Shown piece by piece: positions 37,274 through 46,819 of a stretch of DNA of 64,000 nt. Within the stretch, counting starts at the first letter, position 1, and every line of letters begins with the position of its first letter. Source of the stretch: a virus; the IMG/VR virus record IMGVR_UViG_3300023179_009191, positions 33,703-97,702 of that record; one strand, written 5' to 3'. The translations under genes were made by a program, and so were the position numbers. The notes below the pieces were generated by a model. The model saw nothing but the letters and a program-made list of their open reading frames with translations, searched no databases and was not told where the DNA came from.

Positions 37274-38155
37274 TTAGTATTTGCTAAGCTCTGACATGTA
37301 GTTCTTAAAAGCAGGTTCAGTTGCTTGTTCTTCTACTTGTGCAGATTCTGTTACAACAGGTCTGTCCATCTTAACTGCTATTGTTTCTTTCTTAGCTTCT
37401 TCCTTAAGACCTGTCAATCTTTCTTCTTCTGTTTTTTCATAAAGCCCCAAAGTGTATTTAAAGTTTTCGTTTATAAACTGAGCTGATTTTCCAGACAACA
37501 TTTTTCTCATGTAATCTTTCTTTTCAGTTTCTAGATCTTGAACATTTTTTTCAAGAGCTAGTTCAGCTTTAACTTTATTAAGCTCAGCTGTGAGCTTCTC
37601 AACGTTGGTATTTGAGGCTTCAAGCTGCTTGGCAGCTTCATCTATTTTGTTTTTACCATCAACAACAGCTTCTTTAATGCTTTCTTTAGCTAGAGCCATG
37701 TCAACAGCAAGTGCTTCTCTAATGTTGGAGAGCAAGTTAAGAGCTTTTTTGTTCTTAACTGCTTCAGCAACTTCAGTCAGAGGAAGTTTTTCATCCAGAT
37801 AAGCTTCTAGATATTTTGAAATGGATTCAACCAGAGTGTCTTTGAAATTCTTTGCTTCATCATTAATAGCAGCTTCATATTTCTTAACAACTGCTTGTAG
37901 TTTTTGAGCACGGTCAGTATCCAAAGCCTCTACAACTTTGTTAAGTTTTTCTGTATGATCTGTATCAATGGCTTCAACTAATTTTTCAAGCTTAGCAGAA
38001 TAATCAGCATCTTGCTCCATGAGAGCCTTCTTGACGTGAATATTTACTTTTTCTGTTACAGCAGAATTAAATGCAGTTTCAATTTCCTTGAGATTTTCTT
38101 CAGAAAGAATATCTTTGGTTGCTTCTTTGAGTGTATCTGTTATGTTCTTTTCCAT
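37274..38155 (-). CDS. 22: Prohead scaffold core protein gp22
   Basis: Start set at ATG 38155 (MEKNITDTLK); a longer frame begins at a TTG inside the previous gene. 293 residues, Lys/Glu/Ala-rich, nearly all coiled coil, as for T4 gp22, which fills the prohead and is later digested by gp21. Location between gp21 and gp23 is the T4 order. Confidence 0.8.
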   Translation of the reverse strand: MEKNITDTLKEATKDILSEENLKEIETAFNSAVTEKVNIHVKKALMEQDADYSAKLEKLVEAIDTDHTEKLNKVVEALDTDRAQKLQAVVKKYEAAINDEAKNFKDTLVESISKYLEAYLDEKLPLTEVAEAVKNKKALNLLSNIREALAVDMALAKESIKEAVVDGKNKIDEAAKQLEASNTNVEKLTAELNKVKAELALEKNVQDLETEKKDYMRKMLSGKSAQFINENFKYTLGLYEKTEEERLTGLKEEAKKETIAVKMDRPVVTESAQVEEQATEPAFKNYMSELSKY

Positions 38156-38156
38156 A

Positions 38157-38321
38157 TTAAAAAAGTTTTTGGTTGGAAGTTTTTTCAATTCTATCTTTTA
38201 GCTTAGAGTTGATTACTTCCTGTAAATATTTATTGGCTTCTGCATAATTTTTTTGAGAAATATTTTTAATAAAGTTTAAAATGTTTTCTCTTTCTGCAGT
38301 CTCTAGATTATTGTTAATCAT
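38157..38321 (-). CDS. Small prohead core-like protein (54 aa)
   Basis: A charged helical protein whose KNYAEANKYLQEVINSKLKDRI resembles, from memory, small prohead core proteins (gp67/68-like) or the C-terminus of scaffolds in marine T4-like phages. It lies between gp21 and gp22 and stops one base before the gp22 start. Confidence 0.6.
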   Translation of the reverse strand: MINNNLETAERENILNFIKNISQKNYAEANKYLQEVINSKLKDRIEKTSNQKLF

Positions 38322-38338
38322 GTGTTTATATTATTTAT

Positions 38339-38998
38339 TTAAAGTTTGCTTATAAAATTCAATATTTGTTCTTTCAAGAAATAACTTACATTGTGCTTAG
38401 GCAAGGTGGCCAGGCTTCTCTCTAGAGCTGCATATGTTTCCTCCAGTTCGCCGTTGGATTTTAAAACATACTGCTTGCTCTCTAAAATTCCATTTACAAA
38501 TGCTTTGGGGCAGCTTGGATCTGCAACACAGTCAATGGCAATGAGTCTCATGTTAGTAACTTTGTTAACGCCATTTTCTTCATTGAGCTCACCCAAAGCT
38601 CTGGATGACATGCCAACACTGACACCATCTTTGACCAAGCATTCAACAATTTTTCCTGAAGGTGTGGAGAGTACTTGAGACTTACCATAAACATAATTGC
38701 CTTCCATTCTCAAGTTTGTCACCAAATGACATGCATTAGCTAAATTTACATCAGCAGACTCAGGGTGATTGAGCTCACCCATGGCTCTTTTTGATTCCAC
38801 CATTTCTTTGGTATATCGTGCCACCTCTTTCATCATGTCATCTTTCTCATAGATGCGTTTGTTTTTGTTTACAGTTTCACACATCATGTAGGGGCCAGAA
38901 ATAAAAAGTTTAGGTGACTCTTTATTATTTTTTTCTTCATAAATGTATTCAAAGTCGCCATTATTTTGAGGCGTTTCGACAATAAGACGCAGTGCCAT
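38339..38998 (-). CDS. 21: Prohead protease gp21
   Basis: 219 residues (T4: 212). His78 in GELNHPE and Ser131/132 in GVSVGMSSRALG correspond to the catalytic His and Ser of the gp21 serine protease family. The N-terminus LRLIVETPQ and VADPSCPKAFV are typical. It cuts scaffold and capsid proteins during head maturation, then itself. Late promoter 5 bases upstream. Confidence 0.92.
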   Translation of the reverse strand: MALRLIVETPQNNGDFEYIYEEKNNKESPKLFISGPYMMCETVNKNKRIYEKDDMMKEVARYTKEMVESKRAMGELNHPESADVNLANACHLVTNLRMEGNYVYGKSQVLSTPSGKIVECLVKDGVSVGMSSRALGELNEENGVNKVTNMRLIAIDCVADPSCPKAFVNGILESKQYVLKSNGELEETYAALERSLATLPKHNVSYFLKEQILNFISKL

Positions 38999-39003
38999 AA
39001 TAT

Positions 39004-39011
39004 TATTTATT
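39004..39011 (-). promoter_or_regulatory. T4-type late promoter
   Basis: AATAAATA on the minus strand, 5 bases before the gp21 ATG (38998). Confidence 0.8.
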
Positions 39012-39016
39012 AAATT

Positions 39017-39481
39017 CTAGCTTCTTTTACTAATACCTAATTCTTTTTCTGTTAAAATAAGAAATTTATAGCCTCTTTGCTCACACCATTGTTTAGCAGC
39101 TTCCCACTTGGAAATATTCTGTAAATATCTATAATTTTCATAATTAATAGTACTTCTACGCTTGTTTCCGGAAACAGGTGTTTTTGTTTGACTGGACGGC
39201 TTTATTTCAATAATATACTTTACTATTTTATCATTTTCTTTCAAAGCAATTATACCATCAGTATAGTATCTATGTACTTTACCATCTGCTTTGCTTATGT
39301 ATGGAATTATTACTGATTCTGAGGCCCATTCTAAAATGTTAGGGTTGTCATCACACCAACGAAAAAACTTGAGCTCCCACCCTGATCTGTAAACAGGCAT
39401 GTTTTTACCCACATATTTTTTGGCATTCTTAGGCTTAAAAAACCCTTGCCTATATTTATCATCTCTCTTGAGAGGCAGCAT
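39017..39481 (-). CDS. 4: Head-completion nuclease gp4-like
   Basis: 154 residues, same as T4 gp4 (150). YRSGWELKFFRWCD, ILEWASESVIIPY, YTDGIIAL and YIIEIKP form the TnsA/restriction-like fold, with Glu, Asp and Glu-x-Lys as metal-site residues. T4 gp4 joins the filled head and may trim DNA before tail attachment. It directly follows the gp13-like gene. Confidence 0.85.
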   Translation of the reverse strand: MLPLKRDDKYRQGFFKPKNAKKYVGKNMPVYRSGWELKFFRWCDDNPNILEWASESVIIPYISKADGKVHRYYTDGIIALKENDKIVKYIIEIKPSSQTKTPVSGNKRRSTINYENYRYLQNISKWEAAKQWCEQRGYKFLILTEKELGISKRS

Positions 39482-39483
39482 AT

Positions 39484-40572
39484 TTACCCAACAAAGAACA
39501 TGGGTGGTGCTGAATCACCAAATCCTGCAGGGCCCTGTTGCAGGAGCAATGCTTCAAGTTTTTCTTTTTCTGCTTTACCATCTTCAAGAATAGCAGCATT
39601 TATGGTACCGCCACCAAAAAGCTGGGTGCCCTGATATTTGCCCCTGATAGTACCTACAGTTATTTTGCTCAAAGCCAGAGCATACTGATAAACCCATTGC
39701 TCCTTGATAATATCTTTCAGAGGTCTCTCAACATGGCAATAAATTACACCATAAAAACGACTGCCAGAACCAGGCGTCCTGGGTGGTGGCATCATTACTA
39801 AATATTGAGTACGAGGATCAAAAGTGAAATATCTTCTTTGTGCCAGAAGCTTTTCTCTGTCTTTAAGCCAATTCTTTAAAACATACCAGCTTATCAAATC
39901 AAACCCATAGTTTCCCATGGCATAACTAAAATAAGTTTGCTGAGCTAAAGTTTGTTCAATAGTAAATAGTGTATTAACACCTGTTGTACTGCCTTCTTCA
40001 AAATCAACAACATCAACTACTTTTCTATAATCCATTATATCATAATCAAAGCTATTGTAGAATTTTTCCTTAATGCATTCACCGGTTCCAGATGCATCAA
40101 AGAAAGAGCTTAACCCTGGATTGTAGCTTGTTATGGGCGAATAAGTAGACTGTTGAAAAATTTGATTTTTAAAAATACCATTTTCATACGTGGCAGACAG
40201 AGCTGAGGATGATGAAAAAGTGGATGCTGGTAATGATGTATTAGCTACATAAACAGTGGGAACTGTGGGATCTATGACTTTGTTAAATGTGGGAGAAATA
40301 CTAAAGAGCTCGTCAAGCTTGAGACCCTTGCCATCCACATATAGATCTGAATCAAACACCAGGTATTCTTCTGTATAGCCTGCATATTTAGTAAACATTT
40401 CAACTGACACACTAATATTTTCAAACAATTGATCGTGGTGAATCTCCACGGTAACCAAAGGAGCACCTAATGCTCTCATGATTCTTTCTCCTAATCTCTG
40501 ATATGAGCAAATCTTATTATTAAGATTAGTGCTTTGAAAAGCAGAGATTGGTGTTACATCTGTACAGGGCAT
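39484..40572 (-). CDS. 13: Neck protein, gp13-like
   Basis: 362 residues (T4 gp13: 309). Near residue 31 RIMRALGAPLVTVEIHHDQL is the gp13 'LRRLGAP...VELTxxQ' pattern, followed by VEMFTKYAGYTEEY. The later part (NWLKDREKLLAQRRYFTFD, YGVIYCHVERPLKD) is also seen in myovirus neck proteins, from memory. It would close the portal after packaging. gp14 is an alternative label. Confidence 0.7.
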   Translation of the reverse strand: MPCTDVTPISAFQSTNLNNKICSYQRLGERIMRALGAPLVTVEIHHDQLFENISVSVEMFTKYAGYTEEYLVFDSDLYVDGKGLKLDELFSISPTFNKVIDPTVPTVYVANTSLPASTFSSSSALSATYENGIFKNQIFQQSTYSPITSYNPGLSSFFDASGTGECIKEKFYNSFDYDIMDYRKVVDVVDFEEGSTTGVNTLFTIEQTLAQQTYFSYAMGNYGFDLISWYVLKNWLKDREKLLAQRRYFTFDPRTQYLVMMPPPRTPGSGSRFYGVIYCHVERPLKDIIKEQWVYQYALALSKITVGTIRGKYQGTQLFGGGTINAAILEDGKAEKEKLEALLLQQGPAGFGDSAPPMFFVG

Positions 40573-40577
40573 TTAAA

Positions 40578-40585
40578 TATTTATT
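40578..40585 (-). promoter_or_regulatory. T4-type late promoter
   Basis: AATAAATA on the minus strand, 5 bases before ATG 40572. It overlaps the end of the portal gene. Confidence 0.8.
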
Positions 40586-42359
40586 AAGCAGGCAAGGCTG
40601 TTTCACCGCCTGGAGCAGCTTCAGGGCCTGCAGCACTGGTTTCAGTTTCAGCTTCAGCTCCACCAGCAGCTGCTGTCTCTGGTGCAGGCCCAAAAGCAGG
40701 CGGAGCCTCTGAACCGCCTGCAGGTGCAGCTCCACCACCACCAGTTTCTCCTGGTGCTGCTACAGTTTGGCCTTGTTGCCTCCAGTTGGGGCCAGCATTT
40801 TCAATCTGCGCAAGTTCCCACAATAATTCCTTGTCTTTTCTTAGAAATTCTCTGTTTGCCATAATGTCACTATCAGACCAGCCCAGATATTTTTTCTGGG
40901 CATATGTCTTGGAGACCAGATCGCTTTGTGTAATTGTATTGAAGCTATTTGCTTTGAGCTCAAACTTCTGATTTTCTCTTAATTCATAGAAGTTAGTAGG
41001 AACATTGAAGGTAAGAGTAAAATCTTCTTCATGCAGCTTTATCTCTTCCCATATGCCCTTCAGTTTGAGGTGGGTAATAAAGCCGCCCTTTAATCCTGAT
41101 GCAAACCTTTGCTGCAATCTAATTATGAATCTTGCAAACTTTAATTCTTCTCTAAGAATATTTGTACCATCAGTATATACATCATCAGGGTTTAATCTTG
41201 ATGTGGGTACTTTGAGTGACTTATATAATTTTTTAACAAAATACAATAGATCTGTAAGCTCACCCAGATTTTGTCCAGCAGGAAGTGATGTAACTGTTGT
41301 CCCCTCACTTCCAGTTCTTTTGGCAAACCAAAAACTGTCAAGCATGGATTGAGGATTAAATTTTTGTACTGTAGCATTTTGATCAGCATCAAATGTTCTT
41401 CTGGACCAATAGTTGGTCATGAGTTTGCGTAGGTATGCTTCTGCTTTGGGCGGGGGCATGTTACCCACATCTACGTTGAATACAAGTCTTTCTGGAGCCC
41501 TTACTAAGCGATAAATTACAATTGAATCTTCTATAAGAGACAGCTGTCTGTAAGCTCGGCGAGCATTTTCTATAAATGGAAGGCGCACAGTTTTGCTTTC
41601 ATTCCATATGCCTGAATTTACATATGTTACTTGGTTAATATCCAGAGGAACCAGTTCAGTCTTTACTATTTTACCGGGGTTCTTGGAATCATAAATAGGT
41701 TTTCTAAGCAGATATCCTTTTATGTTCATGTTTTGCACATTTGCATAAACAGGATCAACTGAATCAGAGGGTATAGTAAGCACACCAAGAATACCTTCTT
41801 TGGTAAATTTCTTGTGGATTATATGCTCAAAATATACTTCAGCATCAACTAATAAATTTCGCACATACTCCCATCCCTTGTTTTCCAAATCAAAATAACT
41901 AACATATTTTTGAAATTCTTTTTTAATTTTATTTTTTTGTGTATCAGACAAATTAGTATCTTTAAAAATTACTTTTATAATTTCACCATTATCATCTTTG
42001 TTAATAAATTCATCACAAATTTCATCAAGTGCATCTGCTACTTCAGCAAAAGCTGCCATGACTCTGTAATCCATGAGCCGGCGTGCTTTATCAGGCTGAA
42101 TATTTGCATACATAAATTCATGATAGTTTTTATCACGAATTATATTGCCAAATAAATCTTCAGAATAAAAAGTAGTATTTGAAATGGATTGTCTTGAAAG
42201 TGCTTCACTTCGCTTTGTGCCTTGCTCATAAAAGGCATCATATTTAGGATTCAATTGATTTATTTTGTTGTTAACATCAACTGACTGGTAGGGCAATTTA
42301 GATGAGATAAATTTCATTAAATCTCTTCCAAATGTAGATTCACGATTGGGGTCAGCCAT
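40584..42359 (-). CDS. 20: Portal vertex protein gp20
   Basis: 591 residues (T4: 524). RRLMDYRVMAAFAEVADALDEICDEF, AYRQLSLIEDSIVIYRLVRAPERLVFNVDVGNMP and LREELKFARFIIRLQ are strongly conserved gp20 segments. Twelve copies form the DNA entry channel. The last about 70 residues are an Ala/Gly/Pro/Glu-rich extension absent from T4. A perfect late promoter lies 5 bases upstream. Confidence 0.95.
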   Translation of the reverse strand: MADPNRESTFGRDLMKFISSKLPYQSVDVNNKINQLNPKYDAFYEQGTKRSEALSRQSISNTTFYSEDLFGNIIRDKNYHEFMYANIQPDKARRLMDYRVMAAFAEVADALDEICDEFINKDDNGEIIKVIFKDTNLSDTQKNKIKKEFQKYVSYFDLENKGWEYVRNLLVDAEVYFEHIIHKKFTKEGILGVLTIPSDSVDPVYANVQNMNIKGYLLRKPIYDSKNPGKIVKTELVPLDINQVTYVNSGIWNESKTVRLPFIENARRAYRQLSLIEDSIVIYRLVRAPERLVFNVDVGNMPPPKAEAYLRKLMTNYWSRRTFDADQNATVQKFNPQSMLDSFWFAKRTGSEGTTVTSLPAGQNLGELTDLLYFVKKLYKSLKVPTSRLNPDDVYTDGTNILREELKFARFIIRLQQRFASGLKGGFITHLKLKGIWEEIKLHEEDFTLTFNVPTNFYELRENQKFELKANSFNTITQSDLVSKTYAQKKYLGWSDSDIMANREFLRKDKELLWELAQIENAGPNWRQQGQTVAAPGETGGGGAAPAGGSEAPPAFGPAPETAAAGGAEAETETSAAGPEAAPGGETALPA

Positions 42360-42364
42360 ATAGA

Positions 42365-42372
42365 TATTTATA
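42365..42372 (-). promoter_or_regulatory. T4-type late promoter
   Basis: Perfect TATAAATA on the minus strand, 5 bases before the gp20 ATG (42359). Confidence 0.85.
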
Positions 42373-42451
42373 ATATATTAAAGTATTTAAAAATCTATTA
42401 TTTATTAAATGTTTACAAGCATTTAAATCTTAGCTGTGGTAATATGTAGTG

Positions 42452-42796
42452 TTATGCAGATGTATAATTAATGAGATAATCTTCTTTGGAAAGCAAAGAA
42501 TAGCCTGCATTATTGCCTATAATAATATCATAAGTAGAGCTCAGAGCTGGAAAACCACCTACCGTAATTTCTATAAGATTGTTGTTTTTTACTGAATATG
42601 TATTAATTTCATATCCGGAGAATGGCGGGAAGCATGCAGATAGTTTTGCATTATCTGCAAACAGGTTAACTGCAGTCACAGAAGAGATAGAAGAATTGCT
42701 CGTGGAGCTCAAATACACAAAAAATGTTTTATCGTAAAAATATCCTTTTAATGAAATATTTGCGGATTGCCCAGGGTGAAGAGTTAAGATGTTCAT
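42452..42796 (-). CDS. Probable virion protein (114 aa)
   Basis: All-beta, Ser/Asn-rich; coupled by ATGA to the 42793 gene. The pattern of short strands (YDIIIGNNAGYSLLS) suggests an Ig-like fold. No family recognised. Confidence 0.55.
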   Translation of the reverse strand: MNILTLHPGQSANISLKGYFYDKTFFVYLSSTSNSSISSVTAVNLFADNAKLSACFPPFSGYEINTYSVKNNNLIEITVGGFPALSSTYDIIIGNNAGYSLLSKEDYLINYTSA

Positions 42797-43602
42797 GTTA
42801 TTACTGTATAATCAAAGTTGGTATTTTGTGGGTAACCAGAAACACCAACAAATTCAGTTTCATTTGCAACATTAGAACTTGCAGGGTATGTATAAGATAA
42901 CCCTGATAGTGTTTCATAATCTGTTAAAATTCTTGAATTATAGAATTTGTTGTCAATATAGAAAATATTTGCAACAGGATCAGAGAATGCTGTAAATAGC
43001 CAGCCTTTTATGGTGAAGGAGGTGTCAGCAACTATTCTATATTTTTCGCTTGGGCCTATGTCGGTGGGGTAGCTTAAATTTAAATTGCCATTCCACAAAA
43101 CTTCACTTCTTATTTCCTGTGGTATTGAGAAACCACCGGTGGCCAGATCTTCTGGTATTTTCCATGACAAGATAATGTATGGGTTGCTATAAGGTACAAA
43201 ATTACTAATAATTTGATCCATGTCTGTTTGAAATTTTGTTAATATGGACATGTTTAGTGATATATTCACAGGCACAGGGCTTTTTATAAATGTGCTTTTG
43301 TCTGTTGTGGCTTGCAATGTTTTTCCTTGAGGCAAATAAAATCCGTTTACTTTGTTAAAAACTCTGGATTCGTCTCTGGAGATACCAGCAATGCTCACTG
43401 CAACTACTGGCACAGTGATATTTTGAGCCTTATTCACCAGATCAAACATTACTCTTTGTTTTGGAGAATATACATATCTTACTTGTACACCATTCTGAGG
43501 AATGCGGTTAGCATTATACCTCTTTATTACAATGTTGTCAAAAGCATTAACAAACTGTGTAATTAAGTCTTTTACTTCAAAATGATATGTATAATTTAAC
43601 AC
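42793..43602 (-). CDS. Structural protein, possible tail-sheath or connector associated (269 aa)
   Basis: GTG start chosen at 43602 (5 bases behind a late box); the longer TTG start overlaps the helicase stop. Residues mention ITQFVNAFDNIVIKRY and VRYVYSPKQRVMFDLVNKAQ followed by VPVVAVSIAGISRDESRVFNK, a pattern I recall from T4-like tail/neck proteins that annotate as 'structural protein'. Mixed alpha/beta N-term, beta C-term. Confidence 0.6.
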   Translation of the reverse strand: MLNYTYHFEVKDLITQFVNAFDNIVIKRYNANRIPQNGVQVRYVYSPKQRVMFDLVNKAQNITVPVVAVSIAGISRDESRVFNKVNGFYLPQGKTLQATTDKSTFIKSPVPVNISLNMSILTKFQTDMDQIISNFVPYSNPYIILSWKIPEDLATGGFSIPQEIRSEVLWNGNLNLSYPTDIGPSEKYRIVADTSFTIKGWLFTAFSDPVANIFYIDNKFYNSRILTDYETLSGLSYTYPASSNVANETEFVGVSGYPQNTNFDYTVIT

Positions 43603-43607
43603 AATAT

Positions 43608-43615
43608 TATTTATC
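43608..43615 (-). promoter_or_regulatory. T4-type late promoter
   Basis: GATAAATA on the minus strand, 5 bases before GTG 43602. Confidence 0.7.
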
Positions 43616-45245
43616 AGCAAACTCTATCAATAAAATAACGAGGAAGCTTATCTTTAAGTCTTTTTAAAACATTAACAATATTACCATCTAAAATGTAGGT
43701 GGTCGAATAATCATGTTTGCTTCTGGTAGCTCTACCACAGGCTTGTACAACAGCGTTAAGCATTTTATTTTCATACCAGTTTTTATCCATATCAAACAAC
43801 TTTTTTATTCTTTTGCTAGAAAGAGGTGGATATGGAAGTTTTACTATGATCTGAAATCTGGCTAAATCATCTTTTAAATCAATTCCATAAGCAAGAGATG
43901 GTGATACTAAAATTGTAGGAAAATCAGATTCAAAGTGCTGCTTCAAAATGTCTTCATTATTCATTGTTTCATCTCTAAATAGAAATCGTCTGTTAGTATA
44001 CAATTTATTTTTTAAAATATTGGTAATTTCTTGTGTGTGGGTATGAATAATGCCTTTATCGTTTTTATGAAATTCAACAATTTGCTTTATTTGTTCAGCT
44101 ATGTTAGGAAGTACTATTTTGAGATTTTTATAATTTAAATTATTTCTTGAAGTTACATGTATGGGTGATTTTGCTGGATCAAAATCACTTTCTGCTTCAA
44201 TATATTCATACTCCTTGATGCCTAAAGTTTTGGCAAAATTTTTATGATCTATGATTGTTGCAGACATGAGCAATATGTTGTCACCGCAATCAAATATATG
44301 CTTTGATAGTCTGTCAATCTTGAGAGGGGTAAATGTTACCTTTCTTACATCGCGGTCAACAACAAATTCACAGTCACGCCAGAGTGTATCAATAGAGGAG
44401 AGAGAATTAATCAAATTTTTTAAATAAATGAGTTTAATTCTATCTGGCTGAGAGAGTACATTATGTTTTTTTCCAGCTTTAATTGTCAGATTGTTAATTT
44501 TTTCATTGCAGCTAAGCATCAAGTCTCCAATCCATGCTCTTATTTTTTCATATGACTCGTTGGTAAGAATTCGGTAATCAATACCATAATTTTTGAGACG
44601 CTCATAATTTATTTCTGCAGAGAAGCGTTTTACAAGTTCATCTTCTAATTCTGAAGCTTCATCACAAATTATAAAATTCTTGCGTTTAAGATGTTTGGGC
44701 AAAGCCAAAAACATCTTATAATTTAGAACAGAAAATTTAGATAAAAGAGCTGTGTTTCTTGCATTATAATATGGGCATCTATTTTTTTCCCAGCAGTCAT
44801 CTTTAAGCTTGTTAACAAATAAACAAGGTGCAGTCTCTACATCAAAATTTTGATCTATATCACAAATATAGTTTGTTTTTCCTTTGAGAATATTAGTTTC
44901 AGGAAAAAGCTTAACATACTGATCTTGAAGAGATTTTGTGATAGTAAGTGCAAAGCAGCCAAAGGGCGGTGTAGAGAGGCATTCCACTTCATTAGCATAA
45001 TTGCCAAGATGGTCTTGTTTGTATGCCTGGTATGAAGTAACAAGATTTGCAAATTTTTGATCACAATCATTGCTTGCTCCTGCAAGTGTTTTAGCTAGAA
45101 AACTCTTACCAGATCCAGTTGGTGCACAAACAATTACAAATTTTTTGCCTTTATTAAAGGCTCTTTCAACGCTTTTTATAAGCTTAATTTGATTATTAGA
45201 GGGATTGTATTCTTTGGGAAAATGATTTAAATAACGGCTAAACAC
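43614..45245 (-). CDS. DinG/XPD-type iron-sulfur DNA helicase (543 aa)
   Basis: Walker A PTGSGKS (42-48) and DEAS box (195-198) mark an SF2 helicase. Four cysteines (128, 141, 151, 157) between them match the [4Fe-4S] domain of XPD/DinG. The C-terminal part has VSPSLAYGIDLKDD and QACGRATRSKHD, motifs V and VI. It probably unwinds DNA 5'-3' during replication or repair. GTG start. Different from T4 Dda or UvsW; from memory DinG-like helicases occur in some marine T4-like phages. Confidence 0.85.
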   Translation of the reverse strand: MFSRYLNHFPKEYNPSNNQIKLIKSVERAFNKGKKFVIVCAPTGSGKSFLAKTLAGASNDCDQKFANLVTSYQAYKQDHLGNYANEVECLSTPPFGCFALTITKSLQDQYVKLFPETNILKGKTNYICDIDQNFDVETAPCLFVNKLKDDCWEKNRCPYYNARNTALLSKFSVLNYKMFLALPKHLKRKNFIICDEASELEDELVKRFSAEINYERLKNYGIDYRILTNESYEKIRAWIGDLMLSCNEKINNLTIKAGKKHNVLSQPDRIKLIYLKNLINSLSSIDTLWRDCEFVVDRDVRKVTFTPLKIDRLSKHIFDCGDNILLMSATIIDHKNFAKTLGIKEYEYIEAESDFDPAKSPIHVTSRNNLNYKNLKIVLPNIAEQIKQIVEFHKNDKGIIHTHTQEITNILKNKLYTNRRFLFRDETMNNEDILKQHFESDFPTILVSPSLAYGIDLKDDLARFQIIVKLPYPPLSSKRIKKLFDMDKNWYENKMLNAVVQACGRATRSKHDYSTTYILDGNIVNVLKRLKDKLPRYFIDRVC

Positions 45246-45273
45246 AATTTATAATAGCATCAATTTTTGCAAT

Positions 45274-45621
45274 TTAAATATATATTTTTAAAATAAGTTT
45301 CTTATTAAAAAGTTTTGACTGCTTCTTATTTTTAAGCTTGAGTAAATAATCTTTTATAGCAGGATTATTTTTTACAAAAGTTTCAATGGTGTAATCAAAC
45401 GTAATACTATTATCATTTTCTAAATAAACAAATGGGTAAGGAATTTCATATAAAAATCTTTTATTTTTTTGTGCACTATATAGTAAAAATGAACAGAAAA
45501 AGTCTTTAATACTAAACAGAATAATTTTACCTGACTTGATTGTTTTATTATCAATTACAAAATCAATTTTCTTTTGTAAATGCTTGTTGATTGTATTAAT
45601 AATATGTTCAGGTGAGATCAT
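45274..45621 (-). CDS. Unknown 115-aa protein
   Basis: Lys/Ile/Phe-rich, basic, mixed alpha/beta. It begins in an ATGA overlap with the upstream gene. No family recognised. Confidence 0.55.
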   Translation of the reverse strand: MISPEHIINTINKHLQKKIDFVIDNKTIKSGKIILFSIKDFFCSFLLYSAQKNKRFLYEIPYPFVYLENDNSITFDYTIETFVKNNPAIKDYLLKLKNKKQSKLFNKKLILKIYI

Positions 45622-45995
45622 CGGTTCATGAAATTTATTTTTTGTGATGTGGTAAGTTTGGATAATTTTTGAGCAAAATAATTCCAGAATTCTTTATTAG
45701 CAGGTATGGTAGTAATTAAATTACAGGCAGCCATGTTTACACATCTATAATTTTGCATGAAGATATCCCAAACTATAAGCAAATTTTTTTGATTTGGATT
45801 AAATTTAGGAGGTCTATTTGTGGGTCTGTAATTTAATACTAGTCTGCCTTCAGTACTATTAAGCAATGTAAAACTATTAGTGCAAAGCATTCTTCTGGTT
45901 TCAGGGAAGCCTGGTTTTATGCGGCGTCTAAAGAATTTTATTTCTGTAACATTGTTTTGAACAATGGTTTTTAAGGTTGGTAGTGAAACCTTCAT
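45618..45995 (-). CDS. DUF2693/WYL_2-like small beta-barrel protein (125 aa)
   Basis: EIKFFRRRIKPGFPETRRMLCTN, then PPKFNPNQKNLLIVWDIFMQNYRCVNMAACNLI, matches by memory the phage family DUF2693 (Sm/SH3-like 'RTMxCT...LIxVWDxxxxxYRxV'). Function unknown, perhaps a regulator or replication accessory. It has an AAGGTGA ribosome site. Confidence 0.6.
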   Translation of the reverse strand: MKVSLPTLKTIVQNNVTEIKFFRRRIKPGFPETRRMLCTNSFTLLNSTEGRLVLNYRPTNRPPKFNPNQKNLLIVWDIFMQNYRCVNMAACNLITTIPANKEFWNYFAQKLSKLTTSQKINFMNR

Positions 45996-46000
45996 TCACC

Positions 46001-46444
46001 TTATTTCTTTTTCTTCACAGTTTGTGCAGCTACAGAGGTATTATCTTCTAATACAGAGCAAATTCCAAAAATGCGCTGCTCATTAAGAAAGATACCCTTC
46101 CTGAGAGTACCGTAACCATCAACAGCTATATTTGCTACAGGTATGCCAAGATTATTAGGAAAGCATACATGATCACCTGTTTTGGTATGTTTAGCATTGG
46201 GGCCAGCTAAAATTACTTCTCCTATACGCCATGCTTTAGTGTCTACATTGACGGGTACAACAATACCATTGCGTACAATACTCGCACCATCTTCAGTTTC
46301 ATCTACAAATTTTACAAGCAAAACATCATCAAGCAATGTTTTTAAGCTGAAACCGTAAAAAACAGAATTAAATGAATTTTTGGGCAATTCAGACAAATCA
46401 ATTAAACTTTTTTGTGTGGGTAGTATATCAATATTGGCAGGCAT
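46001..46444 (-). CDS. Possible GroES-like co-chaperonin, gp31-like (147 aa)
   Basis: Residues 38-108 (DDVLLVKFVDETEDGASIVRNGIVVPV, WRIGEVILAGPN, TGDHVCFPNNLG) follow the Cpn10 barrel pattern; T4 gp31 (111 aa) replaces GroES to fold gp23. The first 35 residues and the KKKK tail are extra. Location in the head region supports it. The mobile loop sequence cannot be judged with confidence. Confidence 0.55.
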   Translation of the reverse strand: MPANIDILPTQKSLIDLSELPKNSFNSVFYGFSLKTLLDDVLLVKFVDETEDGASIVRNGIVVPVNVDTKAWRIGEVILAGPNAKHTKTGDHVCFPNNLGIPVANIAVDGYGTLRKGIFLNEQRIFGICSVLEDNTSVAAQTVKKKK

Positions 46445-46447
46445 ATA

Positions 46448-46819
46448 TTAATTTAATTTGTAGTTAAGAGATTTCAATACTTCAGTATAATTTTTTATTT
46501 CACGCAAAGATAATTCCATGGCTTTTGAATATTGCATTTGTTCGTTGTTTTCTTCTTTTTGTTCTTTTGTCTTTTTAAAATAAGTTATTTTTTTAGTTGG
46601 TACTTTATCAAAAATATTAATAAACAAATAATACAGAGAATGCTTATTAAGAGTAAGATATTTGTTTAATAGATTGCTCTTTAATGCAAGTGCATTAGAA
46701 TACATGCTAACCCACCTGTTTATCATATAAGGCATAAATAAAGATTCAGAATCTATGTTTGATAGTGTATTTTTCTTTTTATGAAAAAGAATATCTGCTA
46801 AGAAATCAAATATTGTCAT
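46448..46819 (-). CDS. Possible clamp-loader small subunit, gp62-like (123 aa)
   Basis: Start chosen at ATG 46819, which overlaps the upstream TAA by one base. FMPYMINRWVSM and VPTKKITYFKK resemble, from memory, the 'NP(F/Y)xxNR.LS' and 'xxxKRxxKWxKK' motifs of short gp62 in marine T4-like phages. If right, gp44 and gp45 lie outside the window. Weak evidence. Confidence 0.4.
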   Translation of the reverse strand: MTIFDFLADILFHKKKNTLSNIDSESLFMPYMINRWVSMYSNALALKSNLLNKYLTLNKHSLYYLFINIFDKVPTKKITYFKKTKEQKEENNEQMQYSKAMELSLREIKNYTEVLKSLNYKLN

